A DNA stretch of 64,000 nt from Macrocybe gigantea (Eukaryota > Basidiomycota > Agaricomycetes > Agaricales > Callistosporiaceae): contig SJRY01000229.1 in the NCBI GenBank assembly GCA_011319805.1, forward strand, positions 806,001-870,000, in the 5' to 3' direction. Under the pieces are notes generated by a model. That model ran no database searches. It was not told the origin of the DNA and worked only from the letters and a program-made list of their open reading frames with translations. Made by a program: the position numbers and the translations under genes. Below are positions 1 through 10,945 of the stretch, in pieces; the first letter of the stretch is position 1, and each line of letters starts with the position of its first letter.

Positions 1-737
1 CCAGCTCCCGTTCGAGGATAGATTTGACACGATTAACAGCCAAGTCTTCCGGTGCGGTCGTTGATGCTGCTGTGCGCAATAAGTCCGCTTTGTGGGCAAG
101 AATGATGATCGTTGGTGGTGTTTGGGAAGGTGGGAAGGAGCTTAACGTGTGAAGGATGACATGAAGATGTCTGATTAAATGGTTGCAATGAGATAGCAGT
201 AAATGGATGTCGAAACGAACACTGACTCTGCAACAGCAGGCCCGTTGCGTGATATCGTGCTGGAGTCTACGACGAATGCTATTGCTTTTGCATCATTGAG
301 GTGTTCTCGGAACTGATCTCGGATCCTGGGGTGACCTGGAACATCCACTAGTCGGATGGCTTTCTTCGCCTCTAGGAGCACAATAGCGGATGAGTTCACT
401 TGGAGACTTGTATGAGTGGGTAAGGTTTGGTTATATACAAGCTAGGTGATGTAGGTCGTGTTAGCCATGGAAGACTTTGTAACCGACACGGAAATGACTG
501 ACTGTCGACAATATTGACGTTTTGCCTCCATCTGTAGGCCCTAAAAACAGCAAGGCGTCCTTCCGCGAGGACTGTCTTCTTTTCCTGATGATGACGAAGG
601 CTAATAGGCTGGTTAGGCGGATCGATCGAGCGCGCAAATCGTTGGACGCAACTGGCTACCAATATCAAGGCGAATAGCAGAGAAAAAATGCCAAGCTTCA
701 GTGCATTAGGATTGTAAGGAACATTTTGGTCCGCCAT
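1..737 (-). CDS. SRP102: Signal recognition particle receptor subunit beta, partial
   Basis: Small GTPase that anchors the SRP receptor in the ER membrane. The start at 737 gives a short lumenal/cytosolic tail, then a hydrophobic segment (LGIFSLLFALILVASCV). A Ras/Arf-like G domain follows: G1 as FLGPTDGGKTS near 540-570, G3 as DVPGHPRIRDQF near 320-350, and a G4-like AHKADLL near 80-100 in place of NKxD. Introns break the frame after GYKVF (near 470) and after ESVF (near 215). The gene runs leftwards out of the window, so the C-terminal end is missing. HKAD instead of NKxD is seen in this family. The assignment rests on TM plus G1/G3/G4 order and is fairly secure. Confidence 0.85.
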
Positions 738-1100
738 TGGAAGCCTTTACGTTGCAGAGATACTTCTGCTTCGAGGAAGAGTGAATGACAACGTCCGTGT
801 TGAGCATGAATATGCCATTATTTGTCCTTGCTTGAAATCTGTGTCAAGGGCTTTCGGACAAAACAAGGATCCATAAACACCCCTTGTCCCGATCATCAAT
901 CAACTTTGCCTGCAGCGAAGGCGTTCAAGTCGCTAACTCGCATTACAATATCAAGAGATGAATTAATCGCGGCTCTCTAAACCTTGCAAAATGTACTACG
1001 GTATGCACTTGTTCGTCTTGGGCGAAATGTCCACCTGATGTGAGCTACCAAGTACTCTAGCGATCATGTCTACTGAAGCCTCAATGCCTATGGAAGCCCT

Positions 1101-2344
1101 TTATCCATTGATATCATTGACATCTCCACTAATGTCGGCCGGCTGGAAGTTGGGTCCTCCGGCCTTGGCGGTAGGAGTGGCTACGGCAGACGTAGCAGCT
1201 GGAGTCGGTGCAGCGACTGTGCTCGTCAAGTCGTCAATGGTCGCCGAATCCGCGGCGGCATCTGTCGCAGTTGCATTGTCGGCTTCAGTACTCGTTGCAT
1301 CCGCTGAAGCTGTGGCATCTGACGCTGCGCTGGTACTTGTTGCATCCGCGCTGCCGTCATTAGTCGCCGTCGCCGTCGCGTTTGTGTCGGTGCCGTTCGA
1401 GCTATTGATGTCCGTGGCGTTTGCCGCACCAGTCGCGTCGGTACCATTTACGCAGGTACAAGTCGTCACGTTGGGCGTCAACCCAAATGGGCACGTACCA
1501 GCTATACCAACCGCTGATGAGAAGCGTTCATGCCGATCAAAATATGCCCACAACTTACGAGCACCGAATGGCACCAAAGGGATGTTCGGCGAGCCGAAAA
1601 TGCCTGGATCCACTCCGTCGAGCTGCTCGTTCACTACGCCGACGAGCTCAGGATTCTCTGGCGCTCTTTGGCAGTAAAGTGTAGACGGGACAATTCCCAG
1701 GATCTCGATTGCATTGCGGGGATGTTTCCTGTAGGCGATGGCATTGGCGATCAGTTCATTCGCGTTCTTGATGCTAGTCGATTTGGCGAAGGTGATCATG
1801 GCATCCGCATTGTCCTGCTGTGCACAGGGATCTGCATTGGCCAACAGGGCATTGATGCCGAAAATGCCTGCCAGGTTTACACATGGTTCGTTCGTGAAAA
1901 TGTCTCCGCCGCTGACAAGGCAAAGATCCTGCCAGGATTGAGCTACATTGGGAAGATCATCTTGCGCAATACGCCTCCAGAAACGGGGCCGACGCCTTGT
2001 TAAAGAAGTCGTGGTTGAGTTGTCGGGCGACGTGCTGTCGTCTGCGGAAGTGGAGTTGTCGGCAGTGAGGGGATCGATGACTGTTGAGTTGTCGGCCGCA
2101 GGTGACGTCGTATTGGATGGCGGAAGATTTATAGCTGCGCATGCAGGGGGTGCATCGACGCGGCTATAAAGTCCATACGTGAGTACGTTATGCTACTCTG
2201 ATTCGGCAATGCCTACCTTTCGAGCAGATACCGAACGCTTAAGTGCGGAGTACCTTTGTGCTTTCTGAGAGCAAGGCGGTTGCCCAAAGGCGAAGCCCCA
2301 GATAAAACGGCAAGCGAAAGTGGTACGAGTGCAAAAGCCTTCAT
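1101..2344 (-). CDS. Secreted Asn/Thr/Ala-rich conserved fungal protein
   Basis: The start chosen at 2344 gives a clear signal peptide (MKAFALVPLSLAVLSGASP). Exon 1 ends near 2218 (LLE|S), with its intron ending in TTTATAG near 2166. The mature protein has an N-terminal Asn-Ser/Thr-rich stretch with many N-glycosylation sequons. A conserved globular part follows, with the blocks DLPNVAQSWQDLC, GINALLANADPCAQQDNA, IAYRKHPRNAIEILG and FGAPGTCPFGLTPNVTTC. A Thr/Ala/Asp-rich tail of about 110 residues ends the protein. A second intron at 1502-1558 (57 nt) restores FGAPGTCPFG. Regularly placed Cys residues suggest disulphides. I recognise the conserved part as a secreted basidiomycete family with no function known to me. 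No hydrophobic GPI-type C-terminus is seen, so it is probably released or wall-associated. Confidence 0.75.
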
Positions 2345-2501
2345 GTCTAAAGAAAGATCGAATGAAAGGTTTTCGAAATATTAAAAATAAAACCTGGTCG
2401 ACAGAAGACGAAGAAAAATAAAGGCAAAAAAAAGAGCGACCTGGCTCGATAAAGTAGTGCGAGGAGAAAGCCTGAGGCGCCGCGTCGTCATTTTCTCGAG
2501 G

Positions 2502-2509
2502 CTTATATA
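2502..2509 (-). promoter_or_regulatory. TATA box of the secreted-protein gene
   Basis: TATATAAG on the minus strand, about 160 nt upstream of the ATG at 2344. It is followed by a purine/T-rich leader without an upstream start in good context. Spacing suits a strongly expressed TATA-driven secreted-protein gene with a 5' UTR of roughly 130 nt. The sequence match is clear; promoter function is inferred. Confidence 0.5.
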
Positions 2510-3546
2510 CCCTCTCTTTGACTGTCAAAACAGCGCTCGCTGCACAGGACAATTTTGCCTGATGCATCTTCAAGAGGGATTGACATGACATCTAAGTCAT
2601 ATGGCATCCGCAGGATCTGTAGCGAACCACTCTTTGTGCTCAGTGCAGGCACGGCTCCACCTTGACATGCACTGTATGTCAAATTGCTTAGATGGCAACC
2701 AGCTAGAAAAAGGTTACCTGTTAACGCACCTTTATTCGAACACCCGTTCTGGTCCATGAATCTAGCACAAGCGTTCTGAGTTATTGGTCACTAGCGCGCT
2801 AGTAGCTTGAGTCTCACCCTAGGCTTGCGTTCGTCTACGTATGGAGAACCCTCGAGTACTTCCTTCCGTGCTTAGACTGACAGGCACGATATCCGAGGTG
2901 CACGGGCGATGAACGTCAAGAAATCAGCGCTCGAGTTTACGCCGATCGGTTCACTAGGGGTTCCATAGCCACCTATGAATAAAAACCAATTCTGTAGTGC
3001 TGACAGTTGAGAACGTACAGCCGGCGCCCTTGAGCGACGAGAGTCCGAGACTGCCGAAGCGATAACGCACAGCCAAGCACATCCTTGTCACTTACATATC
3101 TATTTCGAGTTGAATCCTGACATATGCACGACGGCGCTCATAGGACTAAGTAGGCGAAATTCATAATGATCGAATACTTAACTATAATTCCCTCTCGCCA
3201 GAGCTACTACGCAAACGCGAGGTCGGTGAGATCAATAACTTCTTGCTAATCTGTAAAGCGATCCTATGCTCTCAACCTAATCCTCGCTCTTTTTCCGTAA
3301 TCAGGGCAGTCCTTAGACTCGTGTCCAACTTCTGTTGAAATCCACAAATCCTTTGCATTCAAGGTCTCTATGCAAACTACAATGCCATGCAAATCACAAG
3401 TTGGAGGTAACACACGTGATCTTCCAAAAACGGAAGTCCGCCATTTTTCATAACCTCAGTTAGCTCTTGGGACGACGGGAACCGCCACAGCTTGTACAGT
3501 ACTCCCACTCTTTCGCGGTTTCTCTGTGACTGGCTATATATCCTGA
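2510..3546. other. Divergent intergenic region
   Basis: About 1 kb between the divergently transcribed secreted-protein and UTP21 genes. No coding region, RNA gene or repeat could be supported. It should hold the UTP21 promoter; a TATATATCC-like stretch lies immediately before the ATG at 3547. Confidence 0.5.
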
Positions 3547-6500
3547 ATGTCCATTGCTGAAAATCAAGCAGACAATGCTTCTCTCATACCACCACGGAAA
3601 CGTTTACGGGAAGATGCAGCAACTGGAAAGATTAAATCGACCAAGGAACCACGATTGTTCGCTCCGTTCCGCGCCCTTGGGCTTGTGACAAATCACATCC
3701 CATTTGTTCTTCAAACGCGGTCCCACAAGGGCGCGACCGATGGGCCGAGGATCCACATATTGACGTGCTTGGGGAGATCGTGGGCGTTGTGGGAAGGAGG
3801 GAAGATGACTTTGCTTTTCGTTGGTATGAATGCTTGTCATTGTACATTGATTTCCCTTGTTGATAGTTTGGAAGGACCCGATGCACCTACACAAATTTCT
3901 AGTCTTGCGATGGACGGTGACGCGGTGTGGGTCGCTGCTGGCTCACATGTTATCAGGTACATCAGAGGAAAAGAGGTGAATATCTTCACTGTGTTGTGTA
4001 ATTAAGTCATCGATTGTTTTTCTATAGAGTCTCCGACTCAAAAACCCCCTTGGAACAGCTCTGTCCTTTGTAACAATATTCGGATCACAACTACTCGCTC
4101 TCACCGAGAATGGTGGGAGAATGCTCATATGGAATATAGCAGACGGGGGTGAGCCATTTTGGTTTTCGTTGCTCTCTGGGCCTTGATATGAATATGTAAA
4201 TGTTCTAGAGCTTGATACCACCATACAGTTTGATAACACCTTCACCGCAACATCTATTCTGCATCCCGCAACCTATGTTAACAAAGTCCTTGTTGCGAGT
4301 AGTCAGGGAGATATGCATCTCTGGAATATTCGCTCTCAGTATGTCAAAATTTCATTGTAAACTTTGCCTCCTATCCAATTTTTTTTGCAGAACATGTATC
4401 CATAAATTTTCTTCTGCAAGTCTACGCAGCCTTCCTAGTGCTTCCAAGGACCTGAATTACGCCGTTACTGCTTTGACTCAATCTCCCGCCATAGATGTAG
4501 TCGGAATTGGTTTTACTTCGGGAGAAATCTCGGTATATGACGTACGGTCTGACGAGCGTCTTATGCGCATGTTCATGGAAGGGGGAAGCGTTCGATCACT
4601 AGGATTTCGCAGCGGTAAGTGCATGTACGGGGCTACGAGCCATCTATTCATTCAATCTTCCCTGTAGATGGGCAACCCATCCTTGCTTCTGCGTCTTCTG
4701 CTGGCCATATTGCGTTGTGGGACCTCAATGAAGGCGGGCGTTTATTGCACATGATCAGAGGAGCGCATGATGGAGCTATCAGTGCCGTAGAGTGGGTGCC
4801 TGGACAGCCTGTGCTCATCTCCTCAGGTGACGATAACAGCGTCAAGGTTTGACATAAAAGCACCTCCAGTTTCGCCACTGCTAATCTGGAGACCACTTAG
4901 CAATGGTTATTTGATTCTCCTACGGCTCCACCTCGTCTGCTGAAATTCCGTTCTGGTCATCACGCGCCACCACATCTCATTCGCTATTATGGAGAAGATG
5001 GCAAACAACTGCTAACTGCTTCCCGAGATCGTAGTTTCCGCTGCACGTCTGTGGTGAGGGATTCCCGATCATTCGAACTGTCTCAAGGTGCGTTCACTTG
5101 CACATCTTTTATTTCTGCGACATGTGTAACGTTCAATGCAGGTTCTTTGGTTAAAAAAGCCACCGCGCTATCGATACCACTTGCCTCTCTTAAATTTCCT
5201 CCCATAACTTCAATGTCATTCTCTGCGGCACGTGCAAAAGACTGGGACGATATTCTTACAGCTCACACCGATGAGACTTTCGCGCGCACCTGGACTATGA
5301 TTAACAAAAAACTTGGCAAGCACAGCTTTGGGTTTGCAGACGCTGGCAAGGGCAAGGGCAAGGAACGAGCAATTCTGGGTTCTGTGAAGGTACATAGTCG
5401 TTATACTCGGTAGATCGTCTCTGATCTCTATCCCAGGCGGTTTGCGTGACCGCTTGTGGCAACTTTGGTTTGGCAAGCTCGTCCACAGGCGCAATCCACA
5501 TGTGGAACATGCAATCCGGGATTAAAAGAAAGAGTTTCGATGTAGGGCCTTGTCCACCACAAATTTCCCGTAGAGCCCAGGGCAAACAACGAGATCGATC
5601 TGTCACGGGTTTGGCCACCGATGCGCTGAACCGTTCCGTCATCGCAAGCACTTTGGATGGAACTGTGAACGTCAGTCATTCGTTTGTCTCTAGATGATTA
5701 CTATATGAAGCTATCCGTTCTCGTACTTGCAGTTCTTTGACTTTCAAACCGCAAAACTGGAGCATACCGTTATTCTTCCGTCTAACGCCGTGTCAATATT
5801 GATCCATCGCGATAGCGGACTTTTGGCAGTTGTGTGTGACGATATGATCGTCCGGCTCATCGACATTGAAACCCGCAGAATCGTTCGCGAATTAGGGGGT
5901 TTTAGGGGCAGAGTCGTCGATATCGTACAGTCTCTTACCTGGGCGTGCATTCAAATTTGCTGATAACTGTCCATGCAGACGTTTTCCTCAGATTCGCGGT
6001 GGTTGATAACGACCTCTCTAGATTCTATCATCAGAACGTTTGATATACCTACAGGCCGCCTTATCGATGCCTTCAAAACTTCTAGCGTAGCTACGAGCAT
6101 CTCGTTCTCGCCTACCAACGACTTCTTGGCTACAGCGCATGTGGACAGTGTTGGCGTATACCTTTGGTAAGAGCTCTTCAGCCTACATGTTGACGGCGTA
6201 TGTGCTGACCACATTCAGGGCAAACCGTGCTCAGTATGCCGAAATCTCGTTCCATGGCGTTTCGGATGAGGAGGTAGAGAATGTAGAACTTCCGTCTATG
6301 CACGGCACCGCAGAAGACGAAGGTAAGTATCGCCCGCTCCTGTCGGAGCGATGACTAACCTGGCTTGCAGCCTTGGAATCGCTTTCAGCTTTGACAGTGC
6401 AAGACGCTCCTATTGACGTCTTCTCGACGCCGCCTCAGCTTGACGGCGACCTCATCACTCTAACATTGCTCCCTCGCGCACGATGGCAAACGCTGCTTCA

Positions 6501-7156
6501 TCTCGATGTTATCCAGGTGCGAGGTGTTCTTAACATACATAAAAACCGATATCGATTCCCTTTTTCCTGTCTAGCAACGAAATAAACCAAAAGAGCCGCC
6601 AAAGGCTCCCGAAAAAGCTCCCTTTTTCCTGCCGACTCTACCCGGTGTTGAACCGCGGTTCGTTATGCAAGAAAAAGAAAAGGAACAGAAAAAACCGACG
6701 AAAAGGCTCATGAAAGCTGCTACCAATGCGGAGAGCGTGTTCCACCAGAAACTTTTCAAGGAGGACAGCAGCAATTGTATGTTCCACCGCTGCGCGTCGG
6801 GGTTGAACCAGATTCATGAGCCGTCATCTTTTGCAGATGAATCCTTCTTCACTTATATCAAATCGTTATCGCCTGCTGCGATTGATGTCGAAATCCGATC
6901 GCTGGTCACGATAGAAGACCTTCAGACCTTCCTCAATGCTCTCAACATGCGACTAAAATCGCATAGCGACTTTGAAGCGGTGCAGACCTTCTTAAATGTA
7001 TTTCTAAGGGTCCATAGCGATGCGATCATCGCAAATTCGGAGCTGCGGCAGGATCTTGAGACATTGGCGGACACTCAGCGAAAGGAGAGCCAGAGAGTGC
7101 TGGAGCTTATAGCTTCATCACTGGGGACATTGTCTTTCGTGAGGGAAACTATGTGA
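3547..7156 (+). CDS. UTP21: Utp21/WDR36-type U3 snoRNP WD40 protein
   Basis: Component of the small-subunit processome (UTP-B module) acting in nucleolar 18S rRNA maturation. The protein starts MSIAENQADNASL, with LFAPFRALGLVTNHIPFV near residues 36-53, a hallmark of the Utp21 N-terminus. Many WD40 blades follow across about ten short exons, for example the ISVYDVRSDERLMRM and SASSAGHIALWDL regions. A C-terminal Utp21 domain has FFLPTLPGVEPRFV (6620-6665), IKSLSPAAIDVEI and FLNVFLRVHSD, ending at VRETM. Exon 1 is 3547-3823 and exon 2 starts at 3867; the last intron ends near 6836. All junctions I checked keep frame, so this gene looks undamaged. The order of blades plus the C-terminal domain makes the call secure. 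Confidence 0.9.
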
Positions 7157-7648
7157 TCTATGGAGGTCAGTGCTTGGGCACAGGAAATTCGCGGCATACA
7201 ACCGACCGTCAAACACGTTTTCTGTCGTCAGTAATCTATAAGGTGCACCCACCTAATCACATGTTTCGGGCGCGAAATCGTGTCAGAAGGAGAAATAAGC
7301 TCACAGTCAAGTCAGAGGTTTTTAAGCCGCTCTTCCTCAATATTGCATCGAAAAGGGTACAGTGCATCTAATCTGATTCTATCTGCTCGCATGCCCCGAC
7401 CTCCGCATTTTTGATTAATCAAAATATGCCGGGCTGCATAAAAAGCAGAGGCTTTATAAGCCTTCTAATGTCGGCCTCGCTGAGCGCGCCGGCGCCGATA
7501 TTATAGTTATGCGTGGCTTTTCAGTCGACAGCGGATTTCATAACTTGCAACCTATTTTTACAGTAATTACATGCGGGCATTCCGCAGTTTGGGGTACAAT
7601 CTGATTGTGCAGTGCACTGGAAAGAAATTCGTCATCTCGAACTCGTGG
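7157..7648. other. Intergenic, convergent 3' ends
   Basis: About 490 nt between the convergent UTP21 and first DUF7918-like gene. I see nothing beyond presumptive 3' UTR sequence. Confidence 0.4.
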
Positions 7649-8788
7649 TTAGTCCTCCATTGTCAGATCAATCACGATGGGGCTTTTAGACGCGCGACGC
7701 GGTGCCGCAGGTTCTGGTTTGATTTTGGCCTGCTGTGGCTCGGCCTTTGAGACTCGTTGCTGTAAGACTCTCAAACGTTCCTTGTGAAAAGTTCGGCACT
7801 GAGAGATATTCCAAGTAAATACATCGTACCTTGAGTTCACGGATCTCCCTCGAAGTTTCAGCATCTGCTTTGCCATCGCTGGTCGTCCCCTGTGGAATGG
7901 GTCCATCTCGCGGCGATGTAGTCGGTCGCGGCACGATTCCATTTGCAATCAGAAATCCTATCTCTTCGTGAGACAACGACGATATTTCAACACGAAAGAC
8001 AGTCCATACCTAGGTCTCGGTATTTGAATATAAACGTCAGAAAGGGAGCGTTGTCTAAGTCTCGCGCTGTGTAGACTCTTCGCTGCTCTCTACGACAGGC
8101 ATACTCAACTCCTAATCTGTAGAGGAAACATCTTCAACTCTGAAACGCGTGTAGAATTCAAGGTTCCACTCACTTGACGTGATGGGCTCCTGCTTTCTTG
8201 CTCCGTTCATGCACGACCCGAGTCTCGAGTGGGGAAACGGCAGATGGTTTTGACACAAGACCCTTCACTTCAATCCTCCACAACTCCAGTATGATGTCTC
8301 CGATTTCGTTGGCTGTGCTCAAGGTATGAAGATAGTTATCATCGTCTAAGGGAATTAGCTAGCTTGGCTTTTTAAGTAGGATTATTAAATTGTACCCGTT
8401 ACTTCCAGGTTGGCGAAGAAAAAATCTCTCCGCAGGATTTCGGAAACCCATGCATGTGAGATTGTGATTGTATCGGAACTGACTGGTTTCGAATGATAGT
8501 CTCGCATGATGAGTTCGCAACAGGCGGCACCATCGATCTTCAACACAGAACTCGTCGAGAAATCGCGAGACGCGTTGCTCCAGTTGACTGAGAATTTCTA
8601 CGCTCAACGCAGGTCGGTATAGAATAACAGGGGAAAAAGAAAGTGGGGAATAGCACCTTTCCGGCTTCAGAGGCTATCCAGCCGCTGACAGTTGTGCCAG
8701 AAGCCGTCGAGGTAGTCGTGACCGAGTAAGTGTCATTTGAAATACCTTCAGTGCAGACCCATGCCTTGAAATTTTGGTGTTCGAGCAT
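7649..8788 (-). CDS. DUF7918-like protein, copy 1, with C-terminal SIM
   Basis: Agaricomycete family of unknown function. The start at 8788 gives MLEHQNFKAWVCTEG, then SGWIASEAGK, the family's N-terminal block, where the first intron interrupts. Later exons carry the strand-rich core (a FRNPAERFF region near 8440, DDDNYLHTL near 8340) and the VVHERSKKAGAHHVK block near 8200. A short helical segment REIRELK...RLRVLQQR follows. The tail has AKIKPEP, matching the SUMO-acceptor consensus psi-K-x-E, and ends SPIVIDLTMED, a typical SUMO-interacting motif. Copy 2 lies about 300 nt upstream on the same strand; the 308 nt between them show nothing else. Family name is from recall of Pfam; the SIM and psi-K-x-E are read directly. 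Confidence 0.72.
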
Positions 8789-9096
8789 ACTAGAATCTCT
8801 GGAGAGAGTTGAGTCAGCCTCGTTGGATTAGTGGAGGACCTTGAGCAAGAGGCTGCTGTACGCGTCGGTCGCGACCAAATTATCGAACCTGTCATCACAT
8901 GACAACTGTATGACCGTGTCGTAGCAATACCTTGCCACTAAGCTCTGTTGCTCGTTGACTGGCTAGACTAAAGGTACGGTTTCATGAAAAGCTATGTTAC
9001 AATGGAAGTATTAAAAATGAGTGATACGCTCAATTAAGTTCACGCGAATTGACTTCCTCCAAGAAACAGAAAACAGGGGTATCAAAATTTGACGCG

Positions 9097-10259
9097 TTAA
9101 TCATCCATAGTCAGGTCGATTATGATGGGTTGTTCTGAGGTCCGAGCTGATGAGGCGGATTCTGATTTGAGCCTGAGTGCTTGTGGCTCAGGCTTCGGTG
9201 CTCTTTGTCGTAAGACTCTCAAGCGAGCCTGTTGGAGGGTTCGGCAACATTAGCACATTGAAAGATATTTGAATGACCGAATCCGAAGCATACTTCAAGC
9301 TCCTGAATCTCTCTCAAGGCAGCATCAGCGTCCGCGTTGTCGTCATTACCTGGCTCCGGTGCAGCGGAACTGTTGCGTGGTGGCGTTGCAGGCCGCGGTG
9401 CGATGCCATTCGCCATCAAGAATTCTACATTTTCTATGAGAAAGCATTCATATGGCACATCGTGCAGCGTACCGAGAGGTCGGTATCTGAAGGAAAATAT
9501 CAGAAAGGGGGGCGCATCGAGTCTTTCTGTCGAGACACAATAGCCTGAAGAGCCGAGATATTCATTGCCAAACCTAAAGCTTCCTCAATGGAAAGAAGTA
9601 CGGCCATTGGAAAGTCGTAACGCACTTTGCATGATGAGTTCCGGCTTTCTTGCTTCGTTCGTGAATGACTTGCGTCTCGAGTGTCGAGACCCCCAGAGGC
9701 GGCCTATAGAGTTTGGTTGTGAACTTGACTACTGATACCCTCCACAATTTCAGGGTGATGGTTCCAAAGCCGCTTGCGCTAGCCAAGGTATGAAGATAGG
9801 AATCGTCATCTGACAAGTACAGCCATGTGTGCTGTAAAGCCCTTGCCTCATTCTGAAAGACCAAGCCATACCTGTTACTTGGAGGGCAGAAAAAATAAAG
9901 TCTCTTCGCTTATTTTCATCAGTTTGCGCGAAGGAAATGCGGAGAGAATTGGAAGCCCGAGGTTGTAAACGAGAGTCGGTCATCACATATGAGGGGTGGA
10001 TAGTGACACCATCGATTTTCGCAGCGCAGACAATTGCAAATTCTCGTATTTGGTTCCTCAAATGAATAGAAAATTTCTATGAGACATTCAGAACAGCACG
10101 AAGCAGCAAGAAGCGTGCCCCTCATACCTTGCCTGGCTGGGAGGCTATCCAGCCACTGACAGTCTTGCTAGGACCCGTAGACGCGGTCGTTACTGAGTAG
10201 ATGTCGTTCTGAACTCCTTCGGTGCAGATCCAGGCTTGAAAGGTCCCGTGTTCGAGCAT
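9097..10259 (-). CDS. DUF7918-like protein, copy 2, with C-terminal SIM
   Basis: Tandem paralogue of copy 1 with the same exon layout. The start at 10259 gives MLEHGTFQAWICTEG, then TVSGWIASQPGK before intron 1. The core has YVMTDSRLQPRA, ASGFGTITLKLWRVSVVKF near 9745 and the VIHERSKKAGTHHAK block near 9640. The final exons give REIQELE joined across an intron to ARLRVLRQR, then ALRLKSESA, which contains LKSE (psi-K-x-E). The last residues are EQPIIIDLTMDD, a SUMO-interacting motif followed by acidic residues. Copies 1 and 2 are recognisably related through the whole length, pointing to local duplication. No frame break was noticed. Function unknown; a nuclear, SUMO-linked role is inference only. 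Confidence 0.72.
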
Positions 10260-10533
10260 GACTGCAAATCAGGTACTTCGTGGCGAGCAAAAAGGGGACC
10301 TGGTTGAGACATGTTCAAGGGTGACTGACACCCATCACCTGACCAAGGACGCATAAAATGGCAAGTCATAGTTTGACGGCTTATTAATTACTGTGAAGAG
10401 ACCGACGCGTCGCAAGGCCTTTGACACAAAGTAAGAGAAACACAGCGTAAAGATTTTAGTGAAGCTTGCGATGCCTTCATCTGCAACGCTGTCAGAATTC
10501 TCTTTAAAATAGACTTCCGATAGCATTTCATGA

Positions 10534-10615
10534 GGCCTTGTAGTCTAGAGGTACGATACTTGCTTTGGGCTTAAAGCGATTGCAAGTGGCCTGGGTTCGA
10601 TTCCCAGCAAGGCCC
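10534..10615 (+). tRNA. tRNA-Pro (UGG) with an 11-nt intron
   Basis: Acceptor arms GGCCTTG and CAAGGCC pair perfectly, with C as discriminator. The A box (TAGTCTAGAGG) and B box (GGTTCGATTCC) match consensus. Anticodon stem CTTGC pairs with GCAAG around loop TT-TGG-G. An 11-nt intron (CTTAAAGCGAT) sits at the canonical position after residue 37. Anticodon TGG gives proline. A T7 run for Pol III termination starts at 10637. Confidence 0.93.
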
Positions 10616-10636
10616 TTTCTGGCAACATTTCGTTTC

Positions 10637-10643
10637 TTTTTTT
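10637..10643 (+). terminator. RNA polymerase III terminator of tRNA-Pro
   Basis: Run of seven T on the coding strand, 22 nt after the mature tRNA end. This is the usual Pol III stop signal. Confidence 0.7.
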
Positions 10644-10945
10644 GTTTCTTGTAAACATCCCAAGGTATTTTGAATCCCATTACGGTCTGAAACTTGGCAT
10701 GCAGGCACACGAGCGAAGCTGCGAGCTAGGCAGCATATGACTTTATCCCTTTACTAGGCAAACTCTCGCACCTTTCGGTCAGATGGACTCTTTTTGAGCT
10801 GCTAACACCATTGGTACCCGCGTGGCCAATCAGGGCATATTCGGTTCTCCTTCTCAGCGATCTGATGTAGGCCCGTCACATCGCTTCCGACCATCAGCAT
10901 AAGAGCTGCCCCTCGGATTGCTGTCGTTGCGGTGTGCTCGTCCCC

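Noticed and set aside
1066..1677. Plus-strand Ala/Val/Ser-rich open frame
   Set aside because: It is antisense to the Thr/Ala-rich secreted protein, which has a signal peptide and consistent introns.
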